A DNA stretch of 64,000 bases. It comes from Echinarachnius parma. Its lineage: Eukaryota > Echinodermata > Echinoidea > Clypeasteroida > Echinarachniidae. Numbering within the stretch: the stretch's first letter is position 1; each line of letters begins with the position of its first letter. Of this stretch, positions 20,704-31,032 are shown in pieces. Both the position numbers and the translations under genes were made by a program. The DNA is taken from the NCBI GenBank assembly GCA_037951105.1, contig JBAMJV010009450.1, forward strand, positions 1-64,000, written 5' to 3'. A model generated the notes under the pieces. That model did no database searches and was not told the origin of the DNA. It saw nothing but the letters and a program-made list of their open reading frames with translations.

Positions 20704-21515
20704 CCTTCTAAATTAATGGTCTTTCACTACTATGTGTCATTGATGTGACTTTCTAGAGGCCAGACCACTTGTAAGAAAAAGATTTTAAATGATGCAAAAT
20801 ACTGCTTTTCAGAATCTTCTACAGAGGCAAACAGACCTCAAAGCTTTTAACTCCCAACATGCCAAGCTCGCATTTTTGCAAATTACAATGCAGCACACAA
20901 ATGCCATAGAGCATTAAAATCTCTGGCACTTTAAAAGAGTTAAAAATACTGTACATGTACTTTCCAAATAAATAGCCTTATATGTCCTCAGCGTGACTAC
21001 TAGTATAGAACTCCCTTCTTGTGTAGAAAAGGCAAGTATTGTAGAGTTTTCATAAATTTTACATCAAGAAAATGATATCAAATTGAAAACAGAAAACATT
21101 AATGCTTCTGAATCAACATTTTATGCTTTTGGAAAGGGACTTTTACAACAATGTTGAACTAAACTAATGGCTTTACATAATGTTTAAGCCCAACTAATTA
21201 AGTGAAACACCGCCCTTATTTTGACCGTATGCCATACAATTTTACCGTCAAAGCATACTTTCTGATTTTATATACTGTACAGTTATTTTAAATTTGTAAA
21301 GACATATTTGTATAATTCAGCAAAAACCCTGCAGATCATGTGAACATTTCTCTTAATTTGGATAGAATTTTAATTTCAAATAATAATAATATAGACTATA
21401 TATATAGCGACTATCACAATTGATAATCATCTATAAGCGCTTTGCAACAATATCATTACCCCGGTCATAGGATACAATGATCATGCCCTCATAATAAAAC
21501 GTCTTTCACTTTGCT
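20704..21515. other. Intergenic downstream of the zinc-finger cluster
   Basis: An AATAATAATA/TATATATA-rich stretch with AAGCGCTTTGC at 21379-21450 resembles the tail of the SINE at 5590. No gene recognised. Confidence 0.45.
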
Positions 21516-21589
21516 GTGTCCTCATATGCCTTATTAGGACACTCCTGGCAGATAGATATAATACGTAAACATCAATTGAAAGGTCATTC

Positions 21590-21787
21590 ACCAGTATGTG
21601 TCTTCATGCAATTGAAAGGTCTTTCACCAGTATGTGTGCTCAAGTGCTTTGTTAGATTACTTGAGTCCGAAAAAGCCTTTGAACATACCTTGCAAGTGAA
21701 AGGTCATTCAACAGTATGGGTCCTCATGTGTCTTGATAGAACACTTGTGTCAGAGAAAGCCTGTGAACACACCTTGCAAGTAAAAGG
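21590..21787 (-). pseudogene. Fossil zinc fingers beyond the stop of finger copy A
   Basis: In the same frame as copy A and after its TGA the sequence reads [20 protein letters not shown], another stop (HTVE then TGA), [20 protein letters not shown] and a broken third finger, with a further TGA. Finger coding therefore once ran about 200 bp further. Confidence 0.75.
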
Positions 21788-22978
21788 TCATTCACCAGTA
21801 TGGGTCCTCATGTGTCTTGATAGAGCACTTTTTTGTGAGAAAGCCTTTGAACATAGATTGCAAATGAAAGGTTTTTCACCAGTATGGGCCCTCATGTGTC
21901 TTGTTAGATTACTTGGATCAGAGAAAGCCTTTGAACACACCTTGCAAGTAAAAGGTCGTTCACCAGTATGTGTCCTCAAGTGCTTTGTTAGAGTACTTGT
22001 GTCAGAGAAAGCCTTTGAACATACCTTGCAAGTAACATGTCGTTCACCAGTATGTGTCCTTGTGTGTCTTGCTAGATCACTTTTTTGTGAGAAAGCCTTT
22101 GAACATAGATTGCAAATGAAAGGTTTTTCACCAGTATGTGTCCTCATGTGTACTGTTAGAGAACTTGTGCAAGAGAAAGCCTTTGAACACACCTTGCAAC
22201 TAAAAGGTCTTTCACCAGTATGTGTTCTCAAGTGCTTTGTTAGAGCACTTGTGTCAAAGAAAGCCTTTGAACATACCTTGCAAGCATAAGGTCTTTCACC
22301 AGTATGTTTCCTCATGTGCATTGATAATTGACCACTCTGTGAGAAAGCCTTTGAACATACCTTGCAACTAAAAGGTCTTTCACCAGTATGTGTCCTCAAG
22401 TGCTTTGTTAGAGTACTTTTGTCAAAGAAAGCCTTTGAACATACCTTGCAAGCATAAGGTCTTTCACCAGTATGTGTCCTCATGTGTATTGATAGATGAC
22501 TGCTCTGTGAGAAAGACTTTAAACATAATTTGCAACTGAAAGGTCTTTCACCAGTATGTGCTTTCATGTGTATTAATAATTTACACTTGTGAGGGAATGC
22601 CTTAGAACATAACTTACAAATGAATTCCTTACAAGAGTGTTCATTTTCATGTGTCTGTGTATCACATTGATCAGAGATAGTCTTTGGGCCAATGCTGCAT
22701 TTGCATTGTCCTTCACACTTTTGCAGACTTCCAGTACACTGTACATCTTCATGATTCTCATGAAGTTCTTCTTTGCCTTTCCTTGAGTGATCCTTTGTGC
22801 TGCATGTACATATAATACCTCCCAGAAGGGCCTGCCTAGACCTTGCTTCTCCCAGATTCATCAAGCCATTGCATTTTCCACAGGAAGCATCTGTTGCACC
22901 CATCTCAAGATCAGCATTTCCTGCAATGATTGATATTGACATGGAATCAATCATCTGTTGTGACTTTTTGTTTTCCAT
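21788..22978 (-). CDS. C2H2 zinc-finger protein exon, copy A (10 fingers)
   Basis: ATG at 22978 (MENKKSQQMIDSMS...) opens a 396-residue frame. The first 140 residues hold Cys pairs but no standard finger. Ten C2H2 fingers (C-x2-C-x12-H-x3-H) follow, joined by TGE(R/K)PF linkers, ending HTGE and TGA. Such poly-finger proteins bind DNA in the nucleus. The N-terminal words LGEARSRQALLGG and CSTKDHSRK align with the start of the 25748-27474 finger exon, so it is a paralogous block of that exon. The terminal TGA falls in a linker codon that is CGA in sister units, so the frame is probably shortened. Whether it is transcribed alone or as an alternative last exon is unclear. A weak phase-1 acceptor (ttatatag) lies 44 bp upstream of the ATG. 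Confidence 0.7.
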   Translation of the reverse strand: MENKKSQQMIDSMSISIIAGNADLEMGATDASCGKCNGLMNLGEARSRQALLGGIICTCSTKDHSRKGKEELHENHEDVQCTGSLQKCEGQCKCSIGPKTISDQCDTQTHENEHSCKEFICKLCSKAFPHKCKLLIHMKAHTGERPFSCKLCLKSFSQSSHLSIHMRTHTGERPYACKVCSKAFFDKSTLTKHLRTHTGERPFSCKVCSKAFSQSGQLSMHMRKHTGERPYACKVCSKAFFDTSALTKHLRTHTGERPFSCKVCSKAFSCTSSLTVHMRTHTGEKPFICNLCSKAFSQKSDLARHTRTHTGERHVTCKVCSKAFSDTSTLTKHLRTHTGERPFTCKVCSKAFSDPSNLTRHMRAHTGEKPFICNLCSKAFSQKSALSRHMRTHTGE

Positions 22979-23464
22979 ATCACAATTAGTCGGACAATGG
23001 TTATTGACAGAAACAAAAGTACAAGCTATATAACATCACACCTCCATAGTACATACAAGCACCTATGTGTCATTTTAATCACCCTTGTTCCTAATTGAAC
23101 AGACCTTTTACAAGCCATGACTTGTCCCCTAAAGACTATTTTTAACATCTGTACATTGTATTGTTTGAATTTTGGGATAAATGAGTAAATTAAATATGAT
23201 CATATCGATTGGTTGAACATTTTCAGATCCGATGAAAGGTTGGTGGTGGACAGATTGCAAAAATGTTTATATCAAAAGTGCAATAGTGTATCTGCAGTTT
23301 TTGTTGTAGAGTTATTTGAAAGCGGTTAAATATGTGTCCTCATGTTCCTTACTAAACAAATAAAAGCATCTAACATACCTATTAAATGATTGGTCTTTCA
23401 TCAGTATGTGTCCTCATATTCTTGTGTGTGAGAATGCCTTTGAACATACCTTGCAAGTAAAGGG
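22979..23464. repeat. Spacer of the finger repeat unit (copy A side)
   Basis: Almost identical to 24909-25394. No finger in it. Together with the finger block it forms a tandem unit of about 1.93-2.0 kb. Confidence 0.8.
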
Positions 23465-23656
23465 TCATTCACCAGTATGTGACCTCATGTGTATTGATAG
23501 ATCTCTTTTGTATAAGAAAGCATCTGGACACACATTGCAAGTAAAAGGTCGTTCACCAGTATGTCTCCTCGTGTGTACCGTTAGACCACTTTTGTGTGAG
23601 AAATCCTTTGAACACACCTTGCAAGCATAAGGTCTTTCACCAGTATGTGTGCTCAA
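23465..23656 (-). pseudogene. Orphan finger fragment between copies A and B
   Basis: Reads THTGERPYACKVCSKDFSHK, then fingers SGLTVHTRRHTGE and CNVCPDAFLYKRDLSIHM, ending HTGE and TGA. It corresponds to 25395-25560 behind the large gene and marks the start of the repeated unit. Downstream of the stop is a half finger with further damage. Confidence 0.7.
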
Positions 23657-24908
23657 GTGCTTTGTTAGATTACTTGAGTCCGAAAAAGCCTTTGAACATA
23701 CCTTGCAAGTGAAAGGTCATTCACCAGTATGGGTCCTCATGTGTCTTGATAGAACACTTGTGTCGGAGAAAGCCTGTGAACACACCTTGCAAGTAAAAGG
23801 TCATTCACCAGTATGGGTCCTCATGTGTCTTGATAGAGCACTTTTTTTGTGAGAAAGCCTTTGAACATAGATTGCAAATGAAAGGTTTTTCACCAGTATG
23901 GGCCCTCATGTGTCTTGTTAGATTACTTGGATCAGAGAAAGCCTTTGAACACACCTTGCAAGTAACATGTCGTTCACCAGTATGTGTCCTTGTGTGTCTT
24001 GCTAGATCACTTTTTTGTGAGAAAGCCTTTGAACATAGATTGCAAATGAAAGATTTTTCACCAGTATGTGTCCTCATGTGTACTGTTAGAGAACTTGTGC
24101 GAGAGAAAGCCTTTGAACACACCTTGTAACTAAAAGGTCTTTCACCAGTATGTGTCCTCAAGTGCTTTGTTAGAGCACTTGTGTCAAAGAAAGCCTTTGA
24201 ACATACCTTGCAAGCATAAGGTCTTTCACCAGTATGTTTCCTCATGTGCATTGATAATTGACCACTCTGTGAGAAAGCCTTTGAACATACCTTGCAACTA
24301 AAAGGTCTTTCACCAGTATGTGTCCTCAAGTGATTTGTTAGAGTACTTGTGTCAAAGAAAGCCTTTGAACATACCTTGCAAGCATAAGGTCTTTCACCAG
24401 TATGTGTCCTCATGTGTATTGATAGATGACTGCTCTGTGAGAAAGACTTTAAACATAATTTGCAACTGAAAGGTCTTTCACCAGTATGTGCTTTCATGTG
24501 TATTAATAATTTACCTTTGTGAGGGAATGCCTTAGAACATAACTTACAAATGAATTCCTTACAAGAGTGTTCATTTTCATGTGTCTGTGTATCACATTGA
24601 TCAGAGATAGTCTTTGGGCCAATGCTGCATTTGCATTGTCCTTCACACTTTTGCAGACTTCCAGTACACTGTACATCTTCATGATTCTCATGAAGTTCTT
24701 CTTTGCCTTTCCTTGAGTGATCCTTTGTGCTGCATGTACATATAATACCTCCCAAAAGGGCCTGCCTAGACCTTGCTTCTCCCAGATTCATCAAGCCATT
24801 GCATTTTCCACAGGAAGCATCTGTTGCACCCATCTCAAGATCAGCATTTCCTGCAATGATTGATATTGACATGGAATCAATCATCTGTTGTGACTTTTTG
24901 TTTTCCAT
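23640..24908 (-). pseudogene. C2H2 zinc-finger exon, copy B, frameshifted
   Basis: Near-identical tandem copy of copy A: the starts are 1930 bp apart. Compared with A it lacks one 84-bp finger, has a Cys-to-Tyr change (FSYKVCSKAF) that destroys one finger, and carries an extra T in a T-run at 23842-23848 (7 T versus 6), which shifts the frame to SQKKCSIKTHEDPYW and a stop at 23805. Finger coding continues in another frame to about 23640. Seven fingers upstream remain intact. It would give a 367-residue product if translated. Confidence 0.75.
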
Positions 24909-25394
24909 ATCACAATTAGTCGGACAATGGTTATTGACAGAAACACAAGTACAAGCTATATAACATCACACCTCCATAGTACATACAAGCACCTATGTGT
25001 CATTTTAATCACCCTTGTTCCTAATTGAACAGACCTTTTACAAGCCATGACTTGTCCCCTAAAGACTATTTTTAACATCTGTACATTGTATTGTTTGAAT
25101 TTTGGGATAAATGAGTAAATTAAATATGATCATATCGATTGGTTGAACATTTTCAGATTCGATCAAAGGTTGGTGGTGGACAGATTGCAAAAATGTTTAT
25201 ATCAAAAGTGCAATAGTGTATCTGCAGTTTTTGTTGTAGAGTTATTTGAAAGCGGTTAAATATGTGTCCTCATGTTCCTTACTAAACAAATAAAAGCATC
25301 TAACATACCTATTAAATGATTGGTCTTTCATCAGTATGTGTCCTCATATTCTTGTGTGTGAGAATGCCTTTGCACATACCTTGCAAGTAAAGGG
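24909..25394. repeat. Spacer of the finger repeat unit (copy B side)
   Basis: Near-identical to 22979-23464, with a few substitutions only (for example AAACAAAAGT versus AAACACAAGT, and GATCCGATGAAAGG versus GATTCGATCAAAGG). Confidence 0.8.
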
Positions 25395-25740
25395 TCATTC
25401 ACCAGTATGTGACCTCATGTGTATTGATAGATCTCTTTTGTATAAGAAAGCATCTGGACACACATTGCAAGTAAAAGGTCGTTCACCAGTATGTCTCCTC
25501 GTGTGTACCGTTAGACCACTTTTGTGTGAGAAATCCTTTGAACACACCTTGCAATCATAAGGTTTTTCACCAGTATGTGTCCTCATGTGTGTTGATAGAT
25601 GACTGTTCTGTGAGAAAGCCTTTGAACATACATGGCGAGTGACAGGTAGTTCCCCAGTGTGTGTTCGAATGTGTGAGCGTAGATCACCTTTATGAGAAAA
25701 GGCCTTTGAACATACCATGCAAGTCATAAATTCACTACTT
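25395..25740 (-). pseudogene. Four orphan fingers behind the large zinc-finger gene
   Basis: A different frame from the large exon reads FMTCMVCSKAFSHKGDLRSH, RHVCSKAFSQNSHLSTHM, YDCKVCSKDFSHKSGLTVH and FTCNVCPDAFLYKRDLSIHM, then HTGE and TGA. The large exon leaves this frame at the linker at 25745-25760, where an extra base turns THTGER into THKW and a stop. These four fingers were probably once its C-terminus. Confidence 0.75.
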
Positions 25741-25747
25741 ATGTCGT

Positions 25748-27474
25748 TCACCACTTATGTGTCTTCATGTGCCTTGCTAGATTACGGTTGTGTGAGAAAG
25801 CTTTTGAACATACCTTGCAACTAAAAGGTCTTTCACCAGTATGTGTCCTCAAGTGCTTTGTTAGAGCACTTGTGTCAAAGAAAGCCTTTGAACATACCTT
25901 GCAAGTAAAAGGTCGTTCACCAGTATGTGTCCTCGTGTGTCTTGCTAGATCAATTTTGTGTGAGAAAGCCTTTGAACATAGATTGCAAATGAAAGGTCTT
26001 TCAGCAGTATGTGTCCTCATGTGCCTTGTTAGAGAATTTGAGCGAGAGAAAGCTGTTGAACATACCTTGCAAGTAAAAGGTTGTTCACCAGTATGTGTCC
26101 TCAAGTGCTTTGTTAGAGCACTTGGGTCCGAGAAAGCCTTTGAACATACCTTGCAAGTAAAAGGTCGTTCACCAGTATGGGCCCTCATGTGTCTTGTTAG
26201 ATTACTTGTGTCAGAGAAAGCCTTTGAACACACCTTGCAAGTAAAAGGTTGTTCACCAGTATGTGTCCTCATGTGTACTGTTAGAGAACTTGTGCTAGAG
26301 AAAGCCTTTGAACACACCTTGCAACTAAAAGGTCTTTCACCAGTATGTGTCCTCATGTGTACTGTTAGAGTACTTGTGTCAAAGAAAGCCTTTGAACATA
26401 CCTTGCAAGTAACATGTCGTTCACCAGTATGTGTCCTCGTGTGTCTTGCTAGATCACTTTTGTGTGAGAAAGCCTTTGAACATAGATTGCAAGTAAAAGG
26501 TTGTTCACCAGTATGTGTCCTCATGTGACATGTTAGGTTACTTTTATCAGTGAAAGCCTTTGAACATACCTTGCAACTGAAAGGTCTTTCACCAGTATGT
26601 ATATTCATGTGTTTTATTAAATGACCCCTCTGTAAGAAAGCCTTTGAACATATCTTGCAAGTGAAAGGTCTATCACCAGTATGCATACTCATGTGTTGTG
26701 TTAAATGGCGACTCTGTGAGAAAGCCTTTGAACATACCTTGCAAGTAAAAGGTCTATCATCAGTATGTGTCCTTATGTGTAAACATAAATGATCTTTCCG
26801 AGAGAAAGCCTTTGAACATACCTTGCAAGTAAAAGGTCTTTCACCAGTATGTGTACTCATGTGTTTTGTTAGATAACCTTTCTGAGAGAACGTCTTTGAA
26901 CATACCTTGCAACTGAAAGGTCTTTCACCAATATGTGTCCTCATGTGTCTTTGTAGCTCACTATTGTGAGAGAAATCCTTTGAACATACATTGCAAGCAT
27001 GAGGTCTATCACCAGTATGTGTCCTCATGTGTCTTGTTAGTTGAGCTGTCTGAGAGTAAGCCTTTGAACAGACCTTGCAAGAGAAAGGTCTACCAACAGG
27101 CCTGGTGACGTTTGATAATACAGACAGGTTTTTATCCTGTGTTAATATGTGAGTATCAAAATTGTTTCTTTTGTTTCCAGAACGAATGCCAAGCTTAAAT
27201 TTCACACAAGATTGTTCATTTGTGTGTCTCTGTAGACCCATGTTGTCAAGGAATGTCTTTGAACACAGGCTGCATCTGTACTGTCTGCTACCTTCTTTGT
27301 TACCGTCCTCACCCATTATTCCCAAAGGATCCTCACTAAGTTCATTAGTGTTCTTTCTTGATTGAATCCTTGAGCTACATGTACCTGTATCGCCCTCCTG
27401 AAGGGCCTGCTTTTCTGGCACTCCAAGGTTCGAAGAGGTAGATTCCAGTCCCTTTTCCTGATGATCAGCATTTT
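25748..27474 (-). CDS. C2H2 zinc-finger protein, last exon (16 fingers)
   Basis: Acceptor tttgcag ends at plus position 27475. The exon enters in phase 1 (ENADHQEKGLESTSSNLGVP...) and runs 575 codons to TGA. It carries one degenerate C2HC-like finger (YRCSLCSKTFLDNMGLQRH...C) and then 16 canonical C2H2 fingers with TGERPF-type linkers, ending HMKTHKW. The large number of similar fingers suggests a sequence-specific DNA-binding nuclear protein; targets cannot be inferred. The entry phase matches four upstream exons (28542, 29725, 31630, 34608), giving about 951 residues in total. The abnormal C-terminal THKW is best explained by a frameshift in the last linker, since four more fingers follow in another frame. 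No orthologue name is justified. Confidence 0.88.
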
Positions 27475-27529
27475 CTGCAAAGGAACATGAAATGTAGTAA
27501 ATGTTTATCCAAGTTTTCTCAAATGATAT

Positions 27530-28690
27530 TAACTTTTAATTTGCCAGGGATTTTAAAGCTCTATAGCATTTGTGTGAATTGTAACTTACAAAAGTGCGTG
27601 CTTGTCACTCAATGAGTTAATGTGACTTTTTCTAAAATTATTTTTCCAAATGAAATATATGAGAGGGTTTGGAAGACCTAATCTGCATTAAATAAACCAT
27701 TATTCATTCAAAATGTCCACTGTGTTCCAGAGTAGGCCTCCTGATTGGTAAAAAAATAAAAACATGAATTTACTTTATTGTTTTGTTTTTATTAAAATAA
27801 AACAAATTAGGTCAAGCCACCGGCTGTCCACAATATATTTCGCACAGGGCAGTTGTGATATACCATATATATGTTTGCATATTAAAGAATTAATTACAGT
27901 TGTCTTTGATCTGACATTGGAGTTGAATTGAGCCTCTAGGACATCGGCCTTTCATTGAGAGAAAAATACACCAAGAGATCTACGTGTAAATCTGGGGCAC
28001 TCCCTACCTGAATCCTTTGACTCGACATTACAACATGTCCTGCTTGTTCCATGAAGTGTCGGATGATTTGTCTCTTTTGACTTGGCATTATGACATGTAC
28101 TGATTGTTCCATGAAGTGTTGGATGATTGGTCTCATTTGACTCGACAAGGAATGTAAATGTTTGCCCAAGTGTTCTCAAATGTAATTAACTTTTAATTTG
28201 CCAGGGATTTTAATGCTCTATAGCATTTGTGTGAATTGTAACTCACAAAAGTGCGAGCTTGTCACTCAATGAGTTACAGTAATGTGACTTTTTCTCAAAT
28301 TATTTTTGAAAAGGAAATATATGAGAGGGTTTGGAAGATCTAATCTGCATTAAATAAACCATTATTCATTCAAAATGTCCACTGTGTTCTAGAGTAGGCC
28401 TCCTGATTGGTAACAAAATAAAAACATAAATTTACTTTATTGCAAGGCTCGACACTCGCACTGGCCCGCTGGCCCGGGGCCAGTAAAATTGAGAGAAAAA
28501 TACACCAAGAGATCCAAGTGTAAATCTGGGGTATTCCCTACCTGAATCCTTTGACTCGACATTACAACATGTCCTGGTTGTTCCATGAAGTGTTGGATGA
28601 TTGGTCTCCTTTGACTCGACATTACAACATGTCCTGCTTGTTCCATGAAGTGTTGGATGATTTGTCTTCTCTCTTGGGATGTCTGCTCCA
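27530..28690. repeat. Tandem segmental duplication across intron 4 and exon 4
   Basis: TTGCCAGGGATTTTAA..GCTCTATAGCATTTGTGTG occurs at about 27541 and 28198, followed in both by TAATCTGCATTAAATAAACC and AAAATGTCCACTGTGTTC. The second copy has a GGGCCAGTAAA module inserted at 28446-28490. The first copy has about 110 bp of different DNA there. Confidence 0.75.
28008..28146 (-). pseudogene. Duplicate of the 3' half of zinc-finger gene exon 4
   Basis: Repeats TNHPTLHGTISTCHNAKS and TNHPTLHGTSRTCCNVES and the intact CAG|GTAGGG donor at 28006-28007. The only nearby acceptor (cgag) would give the wrong phase. It belongs to a tandem duplication of about 0.6 kb covering 27530-28150 and 28185-28690. 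Confidence 0.7.
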
Positions 28691-28973
28691 CAATCCATTG
28701 CTTGTTTCTGAAACTCAGCAGCTTGGGGTTCAACTTTCTTGCATATATCACACTTCATGACAACGTTCTGCTCTGTACCACCAAAGGAATACTGGAATCT
28801 GCTACCATGCAGTACCTTGTGACAGTCCTCACACTTAGCAAGTTTTTTCCTGATGCGTAGTTTTTGTAGCACAATCTTAGCTGTCTTAATTTGAGGAAAT
28901 GTATTCTTGATCTCTCTGGAAGTTGACGATGGCGAACTATTTAGCAGGAAATTGCTCTCCCCATCTTTACCAC
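28542..28973 (-). CDS. Zinc-finger gene, exon 4 (CxxC pairs and internal repeat)
   Basis: Acceptor ttatttag, phase 1 in and out, 144 codons. It contains CEDC and CDIC pairs about 30 residues apart (KLAKCEDCHKVLHGSRFQYS and MKCDICKK), a likely zinc-binding module of unknown type. Two copies of TNHPTLHGT(S/T)RTCCNVES follow. The donor is CAG|GTAGGG. A partial duplicate of its 3' half lies at 28008-28146. Confidence 0.72.
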
Positions 28974-29094
28974 CTAAATAAAGCAAAGCATGACATAAAA
29001 TATATCAGTAAGAAGGTGCATTTGGTAGGATTTTAAATGGTTTGTGCGCATGTTATTATACATTGTAGTGATGTTATTATAGTGATTAAAATGA

Positions 29095-29160
29095 TTCCTG
29101 AGGGTGTGAAGACGACTGAGAGGGGGGAGGGGGGGGGGGGGGGTAGTGTTTGATGGGAGG
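29095..29160. repeat. G-rich run in zinc-finger gene intron
   Basis: Interrupted poly-G (AGGGGGGAGGGGGGGGG) followed by GGGAGGGGGCATCCGCCC. It looks like the end of a repeat also seen at other G runs in the window. Confidence 0.8.
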
Positions 29161-29506
29161 GGGCATCCGCCCTTGCACATAAGGGAGATTGTTAAAATTT
29201 GTACTTATTATTAAATTATGCAATCCAGTGCATACCTAGGAAGGAAATTTGAAGACATGAAGTAGAATCTAATTTTTCATGTCTCGAAAATGCCCAGGGC
29301 TTCCGCTTAGCGGTGGCCTGGGTGCCAAAACTGCCAATGGCCACCTGAAATTTAATTAGGTTCTACAACACACAAGTCTATGGTAAGAATATATTTGATG
29401 TGTAATTTTGGCCACCTGAAAAAAAAGTTAAGGGAAAGCCTTGATACCATTTTTAAATACTGTATAGTCAAATTAGATTTCCACTTCCCTGCTCAAGCAT
29501 TGTCTA

Positions 29507-29667
29507 GGGTCCTGTTGCAGAAAGAATACAATCGATTGTAAGTTACAATTAATCATAAGTCGGATCATGTGTTCCAGATACGCGAATCTGCGGTTGAAAC
29601 GCAAAAGTTGATTACTAACAATCAATCATAACTTACAATCGATTTTATCTCTTTCTGCAACGGGACC
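29507..29667. mobile_element. Foldback MITE, 161 bp
   Basis: GGGTCCTGTTGCAGAAAGA and TCTTTCTGCAACGGGACC are inverted ends. The arms continue with ACAATCGATTGTAAGTTACA and TAACTTACAATCGAT. It lies in intron 3 of the zinc-finger gene. Confidence 0.82.
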
Positions 29668-29724
29668 TTGAAGTTTCATTGGGAGGGGGGAACCCATTCT
29701 GACAGCTTGATATTCATTCTTTAC

Positions 29725-29898
29725 CTTCATCTATCGTTCCATCCACAGTTTCTAATTTGATCTCCATCTTCACCAAGTCTCTCTGGTGATCACTTGACGA
29801 CTCTGTTGATTCCATGGCAACCTCCTGCAGTCGATCAACCTCAACATCCAGAGAACCCTCAGGTGGTGCATCCTGATGACTGTCCACTTCAGGCGGTC
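29725..29898 (-). CDS. Zinc-finger gene, exon 3 (acidic linker with SUMO-consensus sites)
   Basis: Acceptor ctgcag, donor GAAG|GTAAAG, phase 1-1, 58 codons. The peptide is acidic (PPEGSLDVEVDRLQEVAMES) and includes DLVKMEIKLE, which contains two overlapping hydrophobic-Lys-x-Glu SUMO acceptor motifs. No folded domain is recognised. Confidence 0.72.
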
Positions 29899-30175
29899 CT
29901 GCAGGTCACATGAAATTCAACTCATCAAGGAACTAATACTAATGTGACAAAAAATGAAGGCTGGAATTGTCATCAGTGGCACCTCTTAAAGGAATCTAGT
30001 AACATTGTCTACATCCACATCACTTCTACTCTTTAAATTTGTATTACTGAAACAATCACGGGGGAACATGTTTTGTTTTTCCAAATTTCTCAATTAGAGA
30101 TATAAATGATAGAAGTGTTTTAATTTCCAATTCTCTATGGGAGACTTTCAACTGTATACAAAGTAAGTGCAATGA

Positions 30176-30287
30176 TCATGGGCGTAGCAACTTACGTAAT
30201 ACCTATTCATTAGGGGGGTGAATGAATAGATCACCCCCCCCCTAATTGAATGGGTATCAACTATCAATGACAGATCTACGCCCATGA
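30176..30287. mobile_element. Foldback MITE, 112 bp
   Basis: TCATGGGCGTAG and CTACGCCCATGA form the ends. The inner arms ATACCTATTCATTAGGGGGG and CCCCCCCCTAATTGAATGGG pair as well. It directly abuts the palindrome-array element at 30291. Confidence 0.82.
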
Positions 30288-30290
30288 CAA

Positions 30291-31032
30291 TGGGCCGTAT
30301 GCATAAAACGTAGCAATTGCTTATAAGCAATTGCTTCAAGCACAAGCAAGAGCTTGTTAAGCAAAAGATCAAGTTCAAGCAATTGCTTAATTTCGTATGC
30401 ATAAGCTTTTGCTTGTGCTGAAACCTTTTGCTTACACTGCCTAAGCAATTGCTTACATGTTGAACAAAGCATCGTTATGGTTGTGCGAACATCGCACTGC
30501 ATGACAACAAAGGGGATTCGTAGTGTATGCAAACGTCGTGTAGTCCCTTGCATAGCAGCTTTCCCTGGTCGCCCTGGTCGTGCCCGACCTGGCAACAGTA
30601 TTTTTCTTACGCAAATATTTTCAAATCATGAACAAAATTGCCTACATGGATATAAATGTCTAAAATAACAGCCATTTGATTAAATATGTAATCACAACAT
30701 GACCTCTGGAACCAGGAGTTCTAAATCATCCTGAAACGGTATGAAAACTTGATTCTAAAACGTGAATGTCCTTAGTAAGCAAGAGCTCAAGCTGGTCTGG
30801 AGGTGCTTGAAAAAAAGCAAGCAATTGCTTATCAAGACAAGTAAAAGGTTCGTTTTATGCATACGGTTTTAAGCAATTGCTTGTTTGGTTAGCAATTGCT
30901 TACGAGCAGTAAGCAATTGCTTGTGCTTGTAAGCAAAAGCATTTGCTTGCAAGCAATTGCTTGTTTGTGTGCATACCGATTCAAGCAAAAGGCTAGCACA
31001 AGCAATTGCTTGTTTTTATGCATACGGCCCAA
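30291..31032 (-). mobile_element. TIR element with arrays of AAGCAATTGCTT palindromes, copy B
   Basis: Reverse-orientation copy of 13701-14455, with the same ends (TGGGCCGTATGCATAAAA and its mirror), the same middle (GCTTTCCCTGGTCG) and the same palindrome arrays. It has small length differences and lies in the zinc-finger gene intron. Confidence 0.88.

Noticed and set aside
21516-22289. 257-codon + strand frame with [12 protein letters not shown] repeats
   Set aside because: Antisense shadow of the zinc-finger repeats.
25767-26528. 253-codon + strand frame across the large finger exon
   Set aside because: Antisense shadow of the 84-bp finger unit.
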